Below are positions 1 through 7,261 of a stretch of 9,540 nt of DNA, one piece after another; position 1 is the stretch's first letter; each line of letters starts with the position of its first letter. Both the position numbers and the translations under genes were made by a program. Source of the stretch: CBFIJI01 sp965662885. GTDB lineage: Bacteria > Bacteroidota > Bacteroidia > Flavobacteriales > Flavobacteriaceae. Below the pieces are notes generated by a model that saw nothing but the letters and a program-made list of their open reading frames with translations, did not search any database and was not told the DNA's origin. The stretch lies in contig CBFIJI010000082.1 in NCBI GenBank assembly GCA_965662885.1, forward strand, positions 1-9,540. The letters are read 5' to 3'.

Positions 1-340
1 TATCGGAAGAGCTTGGATTACGTTCTCCTTGACAATATTTACAGGCTTCTTCTCCAAGACCTCCACCATTATCAAGAAAAGCCATCGCTAATTCACGAAC
101 TTCGCTAATTTCAGTCAATTCTTCCTCAACCAACATTTGGTTGTTCTTGTTAACCACTACGGTAAAGATATTTTTTTCTTTAATAACAATATCTTCTTCT
201 TGTTCTTCCATAGGTGGTAACTTACGATTGATACCGCTATCGGTTTCAATAGTAGTAGTTACCAAAAAGAAAATCAACAAGAGAAATGCAATGTCCGCCA
301 TAGACCCTGCATTTACTTCAGGTGCAGATCTTTTCGCCAT
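1..340 (-). CDS. exbD: ExbD/TolR-family biopolymer transport protein, 3' end outside the window
   Basis: ExbD is the small inner-membrane partner of ExbB. Together they use the proton gradient to energise TonB-dependent outer-membrane uptake. The first 113 residues are visible. A short cytoplasmic start (MAKRSAPEVNAGSMAD) leads into one membrane helix at about residues 17-30 (IAFLLLIFFLVTTT). Asp16 sits at its cytoplasmic edge, where the family has its proton-conducting Asp. A periplasmic domain follows, starting with the INRKLPP segment typical of flavobacterial ExbD. It contains a C-x-x-C pair (Cys100, Cys103), which is not part of the E. coli protein. The ATG lies 3 bases after the stop of the upstream membrane protein gene, so the two are very probably co-transcribed and translationally coupled. 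The C-terminus, about a third of a usual ExbD of this type, is beyond the left edge. Family assignment is firm; ExbD versus TolR is decided by the neighbouring ExbB and by lineage. Confidence 0.9.
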   Translation of the reverse strand, partial: MAKRSAPEVNAGSMADIAFLLLIFFLVTTTIETDSGINRKLPPMEEQEEDIVIKEKNIFTVVVNKNNQMLVEEELTEISEVRELAMAFLDNGGGLGEEACKYCQGERNPSSSD

Positions 341-343
341 AAT

Positions 344-793
344 CTATCGGTTTAAAATTTTCTTTACCCCTGAAAATAGCATGGATCCAATAGCTAAAAC
401 AGCAAGAATATAAAATACACGTAAGCCTGTTTCAACCCAGCGGGAACCACTAGCTGAGAGTACTTCTCCATCTTTTAAATCCACTTCTTGACCCGTAGAA
501 AGGGCGTAGCCTAAGCCAACCACTACTAGAAAGCAACCAATAAAAATAAGGGCTTTCTTAAGTTTTTTCGAATCTGAACCTAAGTTCATTAAAGAAAAAA
601 TAAGGGTAACTACAATCGTGATTATTAAGATTACTTGAGCTAAAGTTACTAAGGGAGAAACTATTCCATAGTCCCCTTCCATCGCTAACATCTTTATTTC
701 ATCATCACCAACACCAATGATGCGAAAAAGGAATACAATCCCAAACACACCAAGAACAGCACTGATAATTTTTACAATATTTTGAACTTTCAT
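344..793 (-). CDS. Four-helix inner-membrane protein of unknown function inside the exb cluster
   Basis: The 149-residue protein has four hydrophobic segments at about residues 7-26, 46-69, 81-98 and 122-142, so it is almost certainly an integral inner-membrane protein. No catalytic or binding motif is visible. The loop between helices 3 and 4 (about residues 99-121) is acidic and polar, and the last residues (KKILNR) are basic. With four helices both termini should lie on the same side, probably the cytoplasm. The gene sits between exbB (20-base gap) and exbD (3-base gap), all in the same direction, so it belongs to that operon and probably acts with the proton-driven ExbB-ExbD motor. From memory, similar small membrane proteins occur at this position in other flavobacterial exb loci; I know of no assigned function. 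It is not itself an ExbB or ExbD: it lacks the ExbB P-x-x-G-x-x-G-T-V helix and the ExbD helix Asp. Confidence 0.85.
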   Translation of the reverse strand: MKVQNIVKIISAVLGVFGIVFLFRIIGVGDDEIKMLAMEGDYGIVSPLVTLAQVILIITIVVTLIFSLMNLGSDSKKLKKALIFIGCFLVVVGLGYALSTGQEVDLKDGEVLSASGSRWVETGLRVFYILAVLAIGSMLFSGVKKILNR

Positions 794-813
794 CGTTTTT
801 GCTGTTAAGGTTA

Positions 814-1578
814 TTATTTCGTTTTCGCTACCAATATATCGATAAGCGTAATGGAAGCGTCTTCCATATCGTTAACAATACTGTCAATTTTAGCAACAAT
901 ATAGTTATAGAAAATTTGAAGGATAATCGCAACGATCAAACCGAATACTGTGGTTAATAGTGCTACTTTAATACCACCTGCAACCAAAGAAGGCTGCATA
1001 TCACCCGCTGCTTCGATCTTATCAAAAGCCTGAATCATTCCAATTACCGTTCCCATAAATCCAAGCATCGGTGCAAGTGCAATAAAGAGAGAGATCCAAG
1101 AAACATTTTTCTCAAGAAGTCCCATTTGAACACCACCGTAAGCAACAACTGCTTTTTCAGCACTTTCAACGCCTTCATCCATTCGGTCAAGGCCTTGATA
1201 AAAAATAGAGGCAACAGGCCCTTTGGTATTTCTACATAACTCTTTGGCAGCTTCAACACCTCCAGAGGAGATTGCTTCTTCTACACCTGCGGTTAGTTTC
1301 TTGGTGTTTGTAGTAGCAAGATTAAGGAAGATGATTCTTTCAATTGAAATCGCAAGACCAAGGATCAAACAAATAAGTACAATCCCCATAAATCCGGGTC
1401 CACCTTCGATGAATCGTTTTTTAAGTTCTTGTGTGAAAGAAGCTTCTTGAGCAGGAGCCTCGTCAGCATCTTGAACTGTTAAAATTTCTTCAAATTCAAC
1501 AGCTGTAGTTGCTGCGTTCGCTGAAAATCCAGTCATAAACATACCGGAAACTGCAAGTACAAGGAATAATTTTCTCAT
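814..1578 (-). CDS. exbB: ExbB/TolQ/MotA-family proton channel subunit
   Basis: ExbB forms the pentameric inner-membrane channel that, with ExbD, couples proton flow to TonB. The 254-residue protein begins with a signal-peptide-like segment (residues 1-22, with a likely cleavage after SANA) and an acidic linker (about 28-50) that E. coli ExbB does not have. The core follows: helix 1 at about 62-85 (GFMGIVLICLILGLAISIER), a cytoplasmic loop at about 86-157, helix 2 at about 159-182 (SLFIALAPMLGFMGTVIGMI, the family signature with Pro170 and Thr177), and helix 3 at about 200-226 with Thr209-Thr210. All hallmark residues are present. The N-terminal extension is common in Bacteroidota ExbB as far as I know. 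This is the first gene of the exbB-membrane protein-exbD cluster. The ATG at 1576-1578 is preceded by an A/T-rich leader with no Shine-Dalgarno site. TolQ is the alternative reading. Confidence 0.92.
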   Translation of the reverse strand: MRKLFLVLAVSGMFMTGFSANAATTAVEFEEILTVQDADEAPAQEASFTQELKKRFIEGGPGFMGIVLICLILGLAISIERIIFLNLATTNTKKLTAGVEEAISSGGVEAAKELCRNTKGPVASIFYQGLDRMDEGVESAEKAVVAYGGVQMGLLEKNVSWISLFIALAPMLGFMGTVIGMIQAFDKIEAAGDMQPSLVAGGIKVALLTTVFGLIVAIILQIFYNYIVAKIDSIVNDMEDASITLIDILVAKTK

Positions 1579-1632
1579 TTTAATTTAATTAATGTTTTTT
1601 TCTAAAAGTTTATTAATAGAGTTTAAAGATAT

Positions 1633-1660
1633 AAAAAAATAGATATGAACCTATTTTTTT
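1633..1660 (-). terminator. AT-only hairpin terminator after tRNA-Ser
   Basis: A perfect 10-bp inverted repeat, AAAAAAATAG (1633-1642) and CTATTTTTTT (1651-1660), encloses an 8-base loop. It starts directly after the 3' end of the tRNA, and on the minus strand the second arm ends in a run of seven T. This fits an intrinsic terminator for the tRNA transcript. The stem has only one G-C pair, so it is weak in isolation, and the symmetric A/T tracts would let it act in both directions. Its role is inferred. Confidence 0.5.
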
Positions 1661-1661
1661 G

Positions 1662-1751
1662 CAGAGAGGAAGGGATTCGAACCCTCGATCCCGATGCAAT
1701 CGGAATACACACTTTCCAGGCGTGCGCCTTCGACCACTCGGCCACCTCTCT
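1662..1751 (-). tRNA. tRNA-Ser, anticodon GGA
   Basis: The minus strand folds into a complete class II tRNA of 90 nt. The acceptor stem AGAGAGG pairs with CCTCTCT, followed by discriminator G as expected for serine. The D stem is GCC/GGC with GAGTGGTCGAA in the loop. The anticodon stem CACGC/GTGTG carries the loop CTGGAAA, giving anticodon GGA, which reads UCC and UCU. A long variable arm follows (TCCGAT..ATCGGGA region), the hallmark of tRNA-Ser and tRNA-Leu. The T arm is GAGGG-TTCGAAT-CCCTT. The 3' CCA is not encoded (CAA follows the discriminator), so it must be added by the CCA-adding enzyme. A hairpin terminator lies immediately downstream. Confidence 0.96.
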
Positions 1752-1825
1752 AATTGTGCAACAAATAAATAAAAAAATATGTTTTGAAAAACTTTTTAGC
1801 CCTCTTTTTTATTTAAAAAATGACA

Positions 1826-2608
1826 TTAATCATAAACATGTCCCTTTTTAAAAATATTCACTGCATTTTTTGTTGTTATAGCAGCAATTGTTTCTGGAGT
1901 TTTATTATAGAGTGTTGCTATTTTTTCTAAGACAAGTGTCAGATAGCTGCTTTCATTTCGTTTCCCTCGGAAAGGGGTGGGTGCTAAATAAGGCGCATCG
2001 GTTTCCAAAACAATTGCTTCTAGTGGTACTTGATTTAAAAATTGATCTATTTTACCCTTTTTAAAGGTGACCACTCCTCCTATTCCCAATTTAAGATTCA
2101 ATCCTATAGCTTGATCGGCTTGTTCTTTAGACCCTGTAAAACAGTGGAAAATACCTGATAAGTCATTTCCTCTATGTCCCTCCAAAACTTCAAAAACTTC
2201 ATCAAAAGCATCACGACAATGAATTACAATCGGAAGTTGCTTTTCCTTTGCCCAACGAATTTGGGTGTCAAAAGCTTCTTGTTGTTGCTTTAAAAAACTT
2301 TTATCCCAATACAAATCAATACCAATCTCCCCTACCGCGGCAAAATCTCGTTGATTCAAATGGCTTTTAACCTGCGCTAGCTCGTCTTGATAATTTTCTT
2401 TAATGTGAGTAGGGTGTACACCCATCATCAAACGAACCTGTTCCGGATAGGCTTTTTCAAGGGCAAACATCCTTTGGGTATAGGTGCTGTCTATGGCTGG
2501 AAGGTAAAAATGCGTTATCCCAGCTTCAAGTGCCCTATCAATCACTTCTGAACGGTCGTGATCAAAATCTTCAACGTACAGATGCGTATGTGTGTCAATT
2601 AAATTCAT
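1826..2608 (-). CDS. tatD: TatD-family metal-dependent hydrolase (putative DNase)
   Basis: TatD proteins are cytoplasmic TIM-barrel metalloenzymes of the amidohydrolase superfamily. Several act as 3'-5' exonucleases or DNases in DNA repair or quality control. The 260-residue length is usual for the family. All metal ligands are visible: His7 and His9 in IDTHTHLY, Glu94 in VGEIGIDLY, His130 in VIHCRDA, His155 in IFHCFTG, and Asp204 in LETDAPYLAP, with the typical PTPFRGKRNES segment after it. It could equally be called YcfH or YabD; by-eye reading cannot separate these subgroups, and the in vivo substrate is not predictable. The ATG at 2606-2608 gives the expected MNLIDTHTH start. The gene lies divergent from the retropepsin gene and upstream of the tRNA in the same direction, with 74 bases between them. 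Confidence 0.93.
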   Translation of the reverse strand: MNLIDTHTHLYVEDFDHDRSEVIDRALEAGITHFYLPAIDSTYTQRMFALEKAYPEQVRLMMGVHPTHIKENYQDELAQVKSHLNQRDFAAVGEIGIDLYWDKSFLKQQQEAFDTQIRWAKEKQLPIVIHCRDAFDEVFEVLEGHRGNDLSGIFHCFTGSKEQADQAIGLNLKLGIGGVVTFKKGKIDQFLNQVPLEAIVLETDAPYLAPTPFRGKRNESSYLTLVLEKIATLYNKTPETIAAITTKNAVNIFKKGHVYD

Positions 2609-2613
2609 TGATA

Positions 2614-2645
2614 GTAAAAGTAACGGTTTCGTTTTTTACTTTTAC
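2614..2645. promoter_or_regulatory. Perfect 10-bp inverted repeat between divergent tatD and protease genes
   Basis: GTAAAAGTAA (2614-2623) and TTACTTTTAC (2636-2645) are exact reverse complements separated by 12 bases. Each arm contains TACTTTTA on one strand, one mismatch from the Bacteroidota -7 element TAnnTTTG, so the palindrome may hold back-to-back promoter elements or an operator. It begins 5 bases upstream of the tatD ATG and ends 15 bases before the TTG proposed as the protease start. Function is inferred from position and symmetry only. Confidence 0.4.
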
Positions 2646-2660
2646 AAAAAAAACAAGGCA

Positions 2661-3083
2661 TTGTTCCAAAACCCTCCCCTGAAAGATATACGACTCCAAC
2701 TGACAAAAACGCAGCATATTGTTTGTCAGGCACGTATTAATGGTATTAAAGCAAAATTATTAATCGATACGGGCGCCTCCAACAGTTGTATCGCGCTTTC
2801 AGAACAAGAAAGGTTCGGTTTAATAGTTGAAGGAGAACAGTTTGAAGCTGCTGGTGCAGGAGAAGGTAAAATGAAAGCTATACCGAGTCAACAATCCCCA
2901 CTAATTTTGGGTCGGCATGCCGTAGGAGCGTTTTCCTTTATCTTATTGGACATGCAACACATCAATGCCTCACTTAAAAGCCAAAGGACTGATCCTATTG
3001 ACGGAATCTTAGGTGCTGATTTTTTAAAGCAAAAAAAAGCAGTAATTGATTATAAAAAAATGCGATTAGTGATCAACGCATAG
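2661..3083 (+). CDS. Retropepsin-like aspartic protease
   Basis: This is a single-domain, dimer-type aspartic protease, probably cytoplasmic because no signal peptide is visible. From the TTG at 2661 it has 140 residues. The active-site motif is LLIDTGASNS with catalytic Asp36 (DTGAS 36-40). A second family motif, DGILGADFL, is at about residues 114-122. A GAGEG stretch (about 64-69) fits the glycine-rich flap region. Retroviral-type proteases have one DTG/DTGAS motif per chain and work as homodimers, which fits this small protein. Physiological substrates of such bacterial proteins are mostly unknown. There is no in-frame ATG before the active site. A GTG at 2592 would give 163 residues but would overlap the tatD start and translate the palindrome at 2614-2645. 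The TTG is preceded by an A-rich leader, so I prefer it, but the start is uncertain. It converges on sucB with 18 bases between the stops. Confidence 0.85.
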   Translation: MFQNPPLKDIRLQLTKTQHIVCQARINGIKAKLLIDTGASNSCIALSEQERFGLIVEGEQFEAAGAGEGKMKAIPSQQSPLILGRHAVGAFSFILLDMQHINASLKSQRTDPIDGILGADFLKQKKAVIDYKKMRLVINA

Positions 3084-3101
3084 TCTGTGAAATAGATAAG
3101 G

Positions 3102-4313
3102 CTACAGATCCAATGCTTTTTTAACGTCTTCATCCATCAATAAATTGATAGGATCCTCCAACGCTTCTTTAATAGCTACTAAAAAGCCCACAGATTCTTT
3201 TCCATCAATAATTCGGTGGTCATAGGAAAGTGCCAAATACATCATCGGGCGGATAACCACTTGGCCATCAACAGCTACGGGACGTTCAATAATATTGTGC
3301 ATTCCTAAAATACCGGATTGTGGTGGATTGATAATTGGCGTGGAAAGCATGGAACCAAAAACACCTCCATTGGAAATGGTAAAGGTACCCCCTGTCATGT
3401 CGTCAACAGTGATTTGTCCATCACGAGCACGAATCGCCAAACGCTTAATTTCTTGTTCTATTTCTTTAAAAGAAAGGGTTTCTGCATTTCGAACCACAGG
3501 AACCATTAAGCCTTTTGGACCCGATACAGCCACACTGATATCGCAATAATCATAAGAAATCTTATAATCTCCATCAATCATAGAGTTAACATCGGGAAAG
3601 AGTTTTAAAGCACGAACCACCGCCTTAGTAAAGAAGCTCATAAAGCCAAGATTTACTCCATGTTTTTCTTTAAACGTTTCCTTATACTCTTTTCGCAAAG
3701 CAAAAATAGGCGCCATATCTGCTTCGTTAAAGGTGGTTAACATGGCTGTTTCATTTTTGGCAGCCACCAAACGTTCCGCAACTTTACGCCGTAGCATGGA
3801 TAATTTTTTACGTTCGTGTCCACGTTCGCCATAAGCTGGAGGAGTTCCCATTGAAGGATTAGCTTTAATAGCGTCTTCTTTGGTAATCCGTCCATCTCGA
3901 CCACTTCCTTTGATGGCAGTAATATCTAATTGTTTTTCCGTAATTATTTTTCGTGCTGCTGGAGAAGGTGTCCCGCTGGCATAGGTGGTAGCAGCTACCG
4001 GAGTCGCAACAGGAGTTGAAGGACTAACAGTTGTCTTTGTTTCCTGTTTTGCTGGGGCAGCACCCGCTGCAGGTTTCCCTTCAGTATCGATTAAACAAAC
4101 AACGGCACCAACCGTCACGGCATCCCCTTCATCTGCTTTTAGGGTAATGGTACCACTCATTTCCGCAGGTAATTCCAAGGTAGCTTTGTCCGAATCTACT
4201 TCGGCTATGGCTTGATCTTTTTCAACATAGTCGCCGTCTTCCACCAACCATTGTGCAATTTCAACTTCTGTGATCGATTCTCCCGGTGAAGGGACTTTCA
4301 TTTCTAAAATCAT
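3102..4313 (-). CDS. sucB: 2-oxoglutarate dehydrogenase E2, dihydrolipoamide succinyltransferase
   Basis: E2 transfers the succinyl group from the E1-bound intermediate through lipoate to CoA, giving succinyl-CoA in the TCA cycle. The 403-residue protein has the full domain order. The lipoyl domain is at about 1-77 with lipoylated Lys43 in EVDSDKATLELPA. An Ala/Pro/Thr-rich linker covers about 80-115. The peripheral subunit-binding domain is at about 116-150 (SPAARKIITEKQLD and GSGRDGRITKEDA). The catalytic domain is at about 167-403 with SYDHRIIDG, holding His366 and Asp370. The ESITEVE lipoyl start and the HNIIERP segment point to succinyltransferase rather than acetyltransferase. I chose the ATG at 4311-4313 (MILEMKVPSPGESI), 10 bases after the sucA stop. 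The open frame continues 41 codons upstream into sucA, but that stretch is unlike any E2 and would overlap sucA. It is clearly co-transcribed with sucA; no E3 gene is in the window. Confidence 0.95.
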   Translation of the reverse strand: MILEMKVPSPGESITEVEIAQWLVEDGDYVEKDQAIAEVDSDKATLELPAEMSGTITLKADEGDAVTVGAVVCLIDTEGKPAAGAAPAKQETKTTVSPSTPVATPVAATTYASGTPSPAARKIITEKQLDITAIKGSGRDGRITKEDAIKANPSMGTPPAYGERGHERKKLSMLRRKVAERLVAAKNETAMLTTFNEADMAPIFALRKEYKETFKEKHGVNLGFMSFFTKAVVRALKLFPDVNSMIDGDYKISYDYCDISVAVSGPKGLMVPVVRNAETLSFKEIEQEIKRLAIRARDGQITVDDMTGGTFTISNGGVFGSMLSTPIINPPQSGILGMHNIIERPVAVDGQVVIRPMMYLALSYDHRIIDGKESVGFLVAIKEALEDPINLLMDEDVKKALDL

Positions 4314-4323
4314 TGTATATGCG

Positions 4324-7092
4324 TTATTTCTTGTTTTTTCGAATAAAATTATCTTGTGAAGCATCAAAAACATACTCAATGACTCCTTGATGCCGTTTTT
4401 TTGAACGGGTAGCGCTCCCAGCGGCAGGCGCACCATAAAATCTCCGTGTTGCTGGACGGAATCTCGCCGCTTCGGGTAAGTGCAGTATTAAAAAGCCCCA
4501 AGCTCCCATGTTTCGGGGTTCTTCTTGAGCCCACACAACATCTTCTGCATTTTTAAATTTTTCCAATTCGGCTTTAATCTCTGCAACAGGAAGTGGAAAT
4601 AATTGCTCCACACGAACCAAAGCCACATCATTTCTATTTTTTTCCTTACGTGCTTTTAACAAGTCGTAATAAAATTTACCAGAACAAAAGACTAAAGTCT
4701 TGATGTTCTCTGGATTTACAACAGGATCGGTAATGACCGTTTGAAAACTACCTGAAATCAATACTTCCTTTGAAGAAACGGCCTCTGGATGACGCAACAA
4801 ACTTTTTGGCGTAAAGACTACCAATGGTTTTCTATAATTGGCCTTCATCTGTCTTCGAAGGAGATGAAACATATTTGCTGGAGTGGTACAGTTAGCAACA
4901 AACATATTGTCCTTTGCACATAGTTGAAGATAACGTTCCATTCGAGCGGAAGAATGCTCTGCGCCTTGGCCTTCATAGCCATGTGGAAGCAATAATACCA
5001 AACCGTTTTGCAATTTCCACTTGTCTTCTGCAGAGGACAAATACTGATCGATCATGATTTGTGCCCCGTTAGAAAAATCACCAAACTGCGCCTCCCATAT
5101 GGTTAGGGTTTCAGGACTCGCCATTGCATAGCCATAATCAAAACCCATTACTCCATATTCTGAGAGTAAAGAATTATAAATCGTAAATTTTCCTTGATTT
5201 TCAGGTGCTATCGTATTCAATAAAATCACCTCTTCTTCAGAAGTCTCTGCTTTTAAAACAGCATGGCGGTGGGAAAACGTTCCTCGTTCCACATCTTGAC
5301 CGGAAATACGCACATTAAAACCTTCCTGAAGTAAGGTTCCATAGGCTAAGAGCTCGCCCATCGCCCAATCTAATTGATCGGTTTCAAAAAACATTTTTTT
5401 ACGATCCTGAATTAAGCGTTCAATTTTCCGTAGAAATTTTTTGTCTTCTGGTAAGCTTGTTATCGTTGTCGCAGCTTTTAAAAGCAGATCTTTAGAGACG
5501 GAAGTCGAAATGTTTTTGATCATTTCTTTTTCATCTACACGGACGTAGTTTTTCCATTCATCGGCCATAAATGGGGTAATGACTGTTGTTTCCACTTTAC
5601 GGGAATCCTCCAAGTTGTGTTCTAATGTGTCTTTATAGTCAGCTTCTAACTTGCGTACATATTCCTTGTCAATAATTCCTTTTTCAATAAGTTTAGCCGC
5701 GTAAAGATCTCGAGGGTTTTGGTGTCTGGCAATAGCTTTATACAGTTGGGGCTGGGTAAACCGAGGTTCGTCCCCCTCATTATGGCCGTATTTCCGATAC
5801 CCCAAAAGATCAATAAAAACATCCCGGCCAAAACGCATGCGATAGTCTAAAGCAAAAAGCGTGGCATGGACCACTGCTTCGGCATCATCGGAATTAATAT
5901 GTAAGACCGGAGAAAGGGTTACTTTACCCACATCGGTACAGTAAGTACTGGAACGCGCATCCAGATAATTGGTCGTAAATCCAATTTGATTGTTCACAAC
6001 TATATGGATGGTTCCTCCAGTTCCGTAACCTTTAAGGCGTGCCATCTGTACAATTTCGTAGGGCAGTCCTTGCCCAGCAATAGCAGCATCACCATGGACA
6101 ATAATCGGTAATACCTTAGAGGTATCCCCATTAAATTTATCTTCTAATTTGGCACGGGTAATGCCCTCAACAACAGCCCCTACAGTTTCCAAGTGAGAAG
6201 GGTTGGGGGCAATATTCATATTGATTTGTTTTCCAGTGTCGGTAGTCCGTTTAGACGTCCACCCCAAGTGGTATTTTACGTCGCCATCAAAGATGACTTC
6301 TTCATAATCCTTACCATCAAATTCACTAAAAATATCTTTACTGGATTTCCCAAAAATATTGATTAAAGTATTGAGTCGTCCACGGTGAGCCATTCCCATC
6401 ACAAACTCTTCAACACCTTGATTGGCAGCTGACTCAACCACAGCGTCCAATGCTGGGATCAAAGCTTCCCCTCCTTCTAAGGAAAAGCGTTTTTGCCCTA
6501 CATATTTAGTATGGAGGAAATTTTCAAAGCTAAAAGCCTCGTTTAATTTTTTAAGAATATGTTTTTTCTGCTCTTTAGAATACGTCGGATGATTGTCATT
6601 GATATTTAAGCGCTCTTGTATCCAGCGTACTTTTTGAGGATCGCGAATATACATATACTCAATCCCTATAGATTCACAATAAATACGTTGTAAGTGTTCA
6701 ATAATACTGGTCAAGGTACTGGGGCCAATCCCCATGACTGATCCAGCATTGAAAATCGTATTTAAATCCGATTGCTCCAAACCAAAAGTCTCTATCTCCA
6801 AAGAAGGGGAATACTTACGTCGATCACGAACGGGGTTGGTTTTGGTAAACAAATGCCCACGAGAGCGATAGCCGTCGATCAAATTGATGACTTGAAACTC
6901 TTTTTTAACATGGTCAGGAATTTCCACATCGGTAGCTTCTCCTACGAAGTCTCCATTCTCTACGCCAAAATCAAAACCTTGAAAAAAAGCCCTCCAACTG
7001 GGCTCTATACTATCTGGCTGTTGCAAATACTGGTCGTATAGTTCTGCAAAATATGCTGTGTGTGCAGCGTTTAAAAAAGAATATTTATCCAT
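4324..7092 (-). CDS. sucA: 2-oxoglutarate dehydrogenase E1 component
   Basis: E1 is the thiamine-diphosphate enzyme that decarboxylates 2-oxoglutarate and succinylates the E2 lipoyl group. The 922-residue length is close to E. coli SucA (933). The N-terminus (about 1-40, with FLNAAHTAYFAELYDQYL) is the E2-binding segment of the family. The dehydrogenase domain has GMAHRGRLNTL at 233-243, NPSHLE at 297-302, and the cofactor and metal-binding motifs HGDAAIAGQG at 333-342 and NNQIGFTT at 367-374. The transketolase-like domain has GQDVERGTFSHRHA at 598-611, EYGVMGFDYGYA at 645-656 and PHGYEGQGAEHSSAR at 703-717. The C-terminal domain has the WAQEEPRNMGAW and AAGSATRSKKRH stretches. Nothing is truncated. 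It is the first gene of the sucA-sucB pair. A -7-type promoter element lies about 30 bases upstream, and the gene is divergent from umuC. Confidence 0.97.
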   Translation of the reverse strand: MDKYSFLNAAHTAYFAELYDQYLQQPDSIEPSWRAFFQGFDFGVENGDFVGEATDVEIPDHVKKEFQVINLIDGYRSRGHLFTKTNPVRDRRKYSPSLEIETFGLEQSDLNTIFNAGSVMGIGPSTLTSIIEHLQRIYCESIGIEYMYIRDPQKVRWIQERLNINDNHPTYSKEQKKHILKKLNEAFSFENFLHTKYVGQKRFSLEGGEALIPALDAVVESAANQGVEEFVMGMAHRGRLNTLINIFGKSSKDIFSEFDGKDYEEVIFDGDVKYHLGWTSKRTTDTGKQINMNIAPNPSHLETVGAVVEGITRAKLEDKFNGDTSKVLPIIVHGDAAIAGQGLPYEIVQMARLKGYGTGGTIHIVVNNQIGFTTNYLDARSSTYCTDVGKVTLSPVLHINSDDAEAVVHATLFALDYRMRFGRDVFIDLLGYRKYGHNEGDEPRFTQPQLYKAIARHQNPRDLYAAKLIEKGIIDKEYVRKLEADYKDTLEHNLEDSRKVETTVITPFMADEWKNYVRVDEKEMIKNISTSVSKDLLLKAATTITSLPEDKKFLRKIERLIQDRKKMFFETDQLDWAMGELLAYGTLLQEGFNVRISGQDVERGTFSHRHAVLKAETSEEEVILLNTIAPENQGKFTIYNSLLSEYGVMGFDYGYAMASPETLTIWEAQFGDFSNGAQIMIDQYLSSAEDKWKLQNGLVLLLPHGYEGQGAEHSSARMERYLQLCAKDNMFVANCTTPANMFHLLRRQMKANYRKPLVVFTPKSLLRHPEAVSSKEVLISGSFQTVITDPVVNPENIKTLVFCSGKFYYDLLKARKEKNRNDVALVRVEQLFPLPVAEIKAELEKFKNAEDVVWAQEEPRNMGAWGFLILHLPEAARFRPATRRFYGAPAAGSATRSKKRHQGVIEYVFDASQDNFIRKNKK

Positions 7093-7120
7093 TAATTTGG
7101 TTTATCACTGGAATATCTTG

Positions 7121-7129
7121 GCAAAATTA
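7121..7129 (-). promoter_or_regulatory. Putative -7 promoter element for sucAB
   Basis: The minus strand reads TAATTTTGC here, an exact match to the Bacteroidota sigma factor -7 consensus TAnnTTTG followed by the favoured C. Transcription would start near 7113-7116, giving a leader of about 22 bases before the sucA ATG. No convincing TTTG -33 element sits at the usual distance; the expected place reads GAG within a G-rich run. The promoter is therefore either weak or activator-assisted. Confidence 0.45.
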
Positions 7130-7139
7130 CAACTTTTGT
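7129..7139. repeat. ACAACTTTTGT repeat, copy 1 (operator-like dyad)
   Basis: The 11-mer ACAACTTTTGT has dyad symmetry (ACAA-CTT-TTGT) and touches the upstream end of the sucA -7 element. An exact second copy lies 133 bases away, just before the umuC start codon. Position suggests an operator, but no regulator is identified. Confidence 0.4.
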
Positions 7140-7158
7140 CATAAGACCCTCCCTTTTT

Positions 7159-7175
7159 ACAAGAAATTGTCTTGT
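7159..7175. promoter_or_regulatory. Palindrome ACAAGA-N5-TCTTGT in the sucA/umuC divergent region
   Basis: ACAAGA (7159-7164) and TCTTGT (7170-7175) form a perfect 6-bp dyad with a 5-base spacer. It also contains ACAA-GAAA-TTGT, related to the two ACAACTTTTGT repeats in the same intergenic region. It lies about 30 to 46 bases upstream of the putative sucA -7 box, a place suited to an activator or repressor. Function is inferred. Confidence 0.4.
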
Positions 7176-7261
7176 GATCGCCTAAAATTACCCCCATATT
7201 TAATTTTTAACAAACCTTAAAAAAAAAGCAGCTAAAAAAGACTCTTTTTTTAAACATTTTA

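Noticed and set aside
141..413. Plus-strand open frame opposite exbD
   Set aside because: It is the antisense shadow of exbD and of the membrane protein end; composition and motifs support only the minus-strand genes.
1766..1815. AT-only inverted repeat (about 11 bp, long loop) between tatD and the tRNA as a tatD terminator
   Set aside because: All pairs are A-T and the 28-base loop is long; runs of A and T make this pairing likely by chance.
1645..1851. Plus-strand open frame of 68 codons across the tRNA
   Set aside because: It is translation of the antisense of tRNA-Ser and its flanks, a known cause of spurious proteins (the EGIRTLDPD-like pattern).
3084..3108. TCTGT/ACAGA repeat between the protease and sucB stops as a bidirectional terminator
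   Set aside because: Only 5 bp with a loop of about 15 bases, no following T-run near the stem, and one arm lies within the sucB end.
4314..4436. In-frame 41-codon upstream extension of sucB
   Set aside because: It overlaps the end of sucA in another frame, is unlike any E2 N-terminus, and the ATG at 4311-4313 gives the standard MILEMKVPSPGESI start just after the sucA stop.
7234..7250. AAAAAAG-ACT-CTTTTTT hairpin upstream of umuC as an attenuator
   Set aside because: Six of seven pairs are A-T with a 3-base loop in a homopolymer-rich stretch; no leader peptide or alternative pairing supports attenuation.
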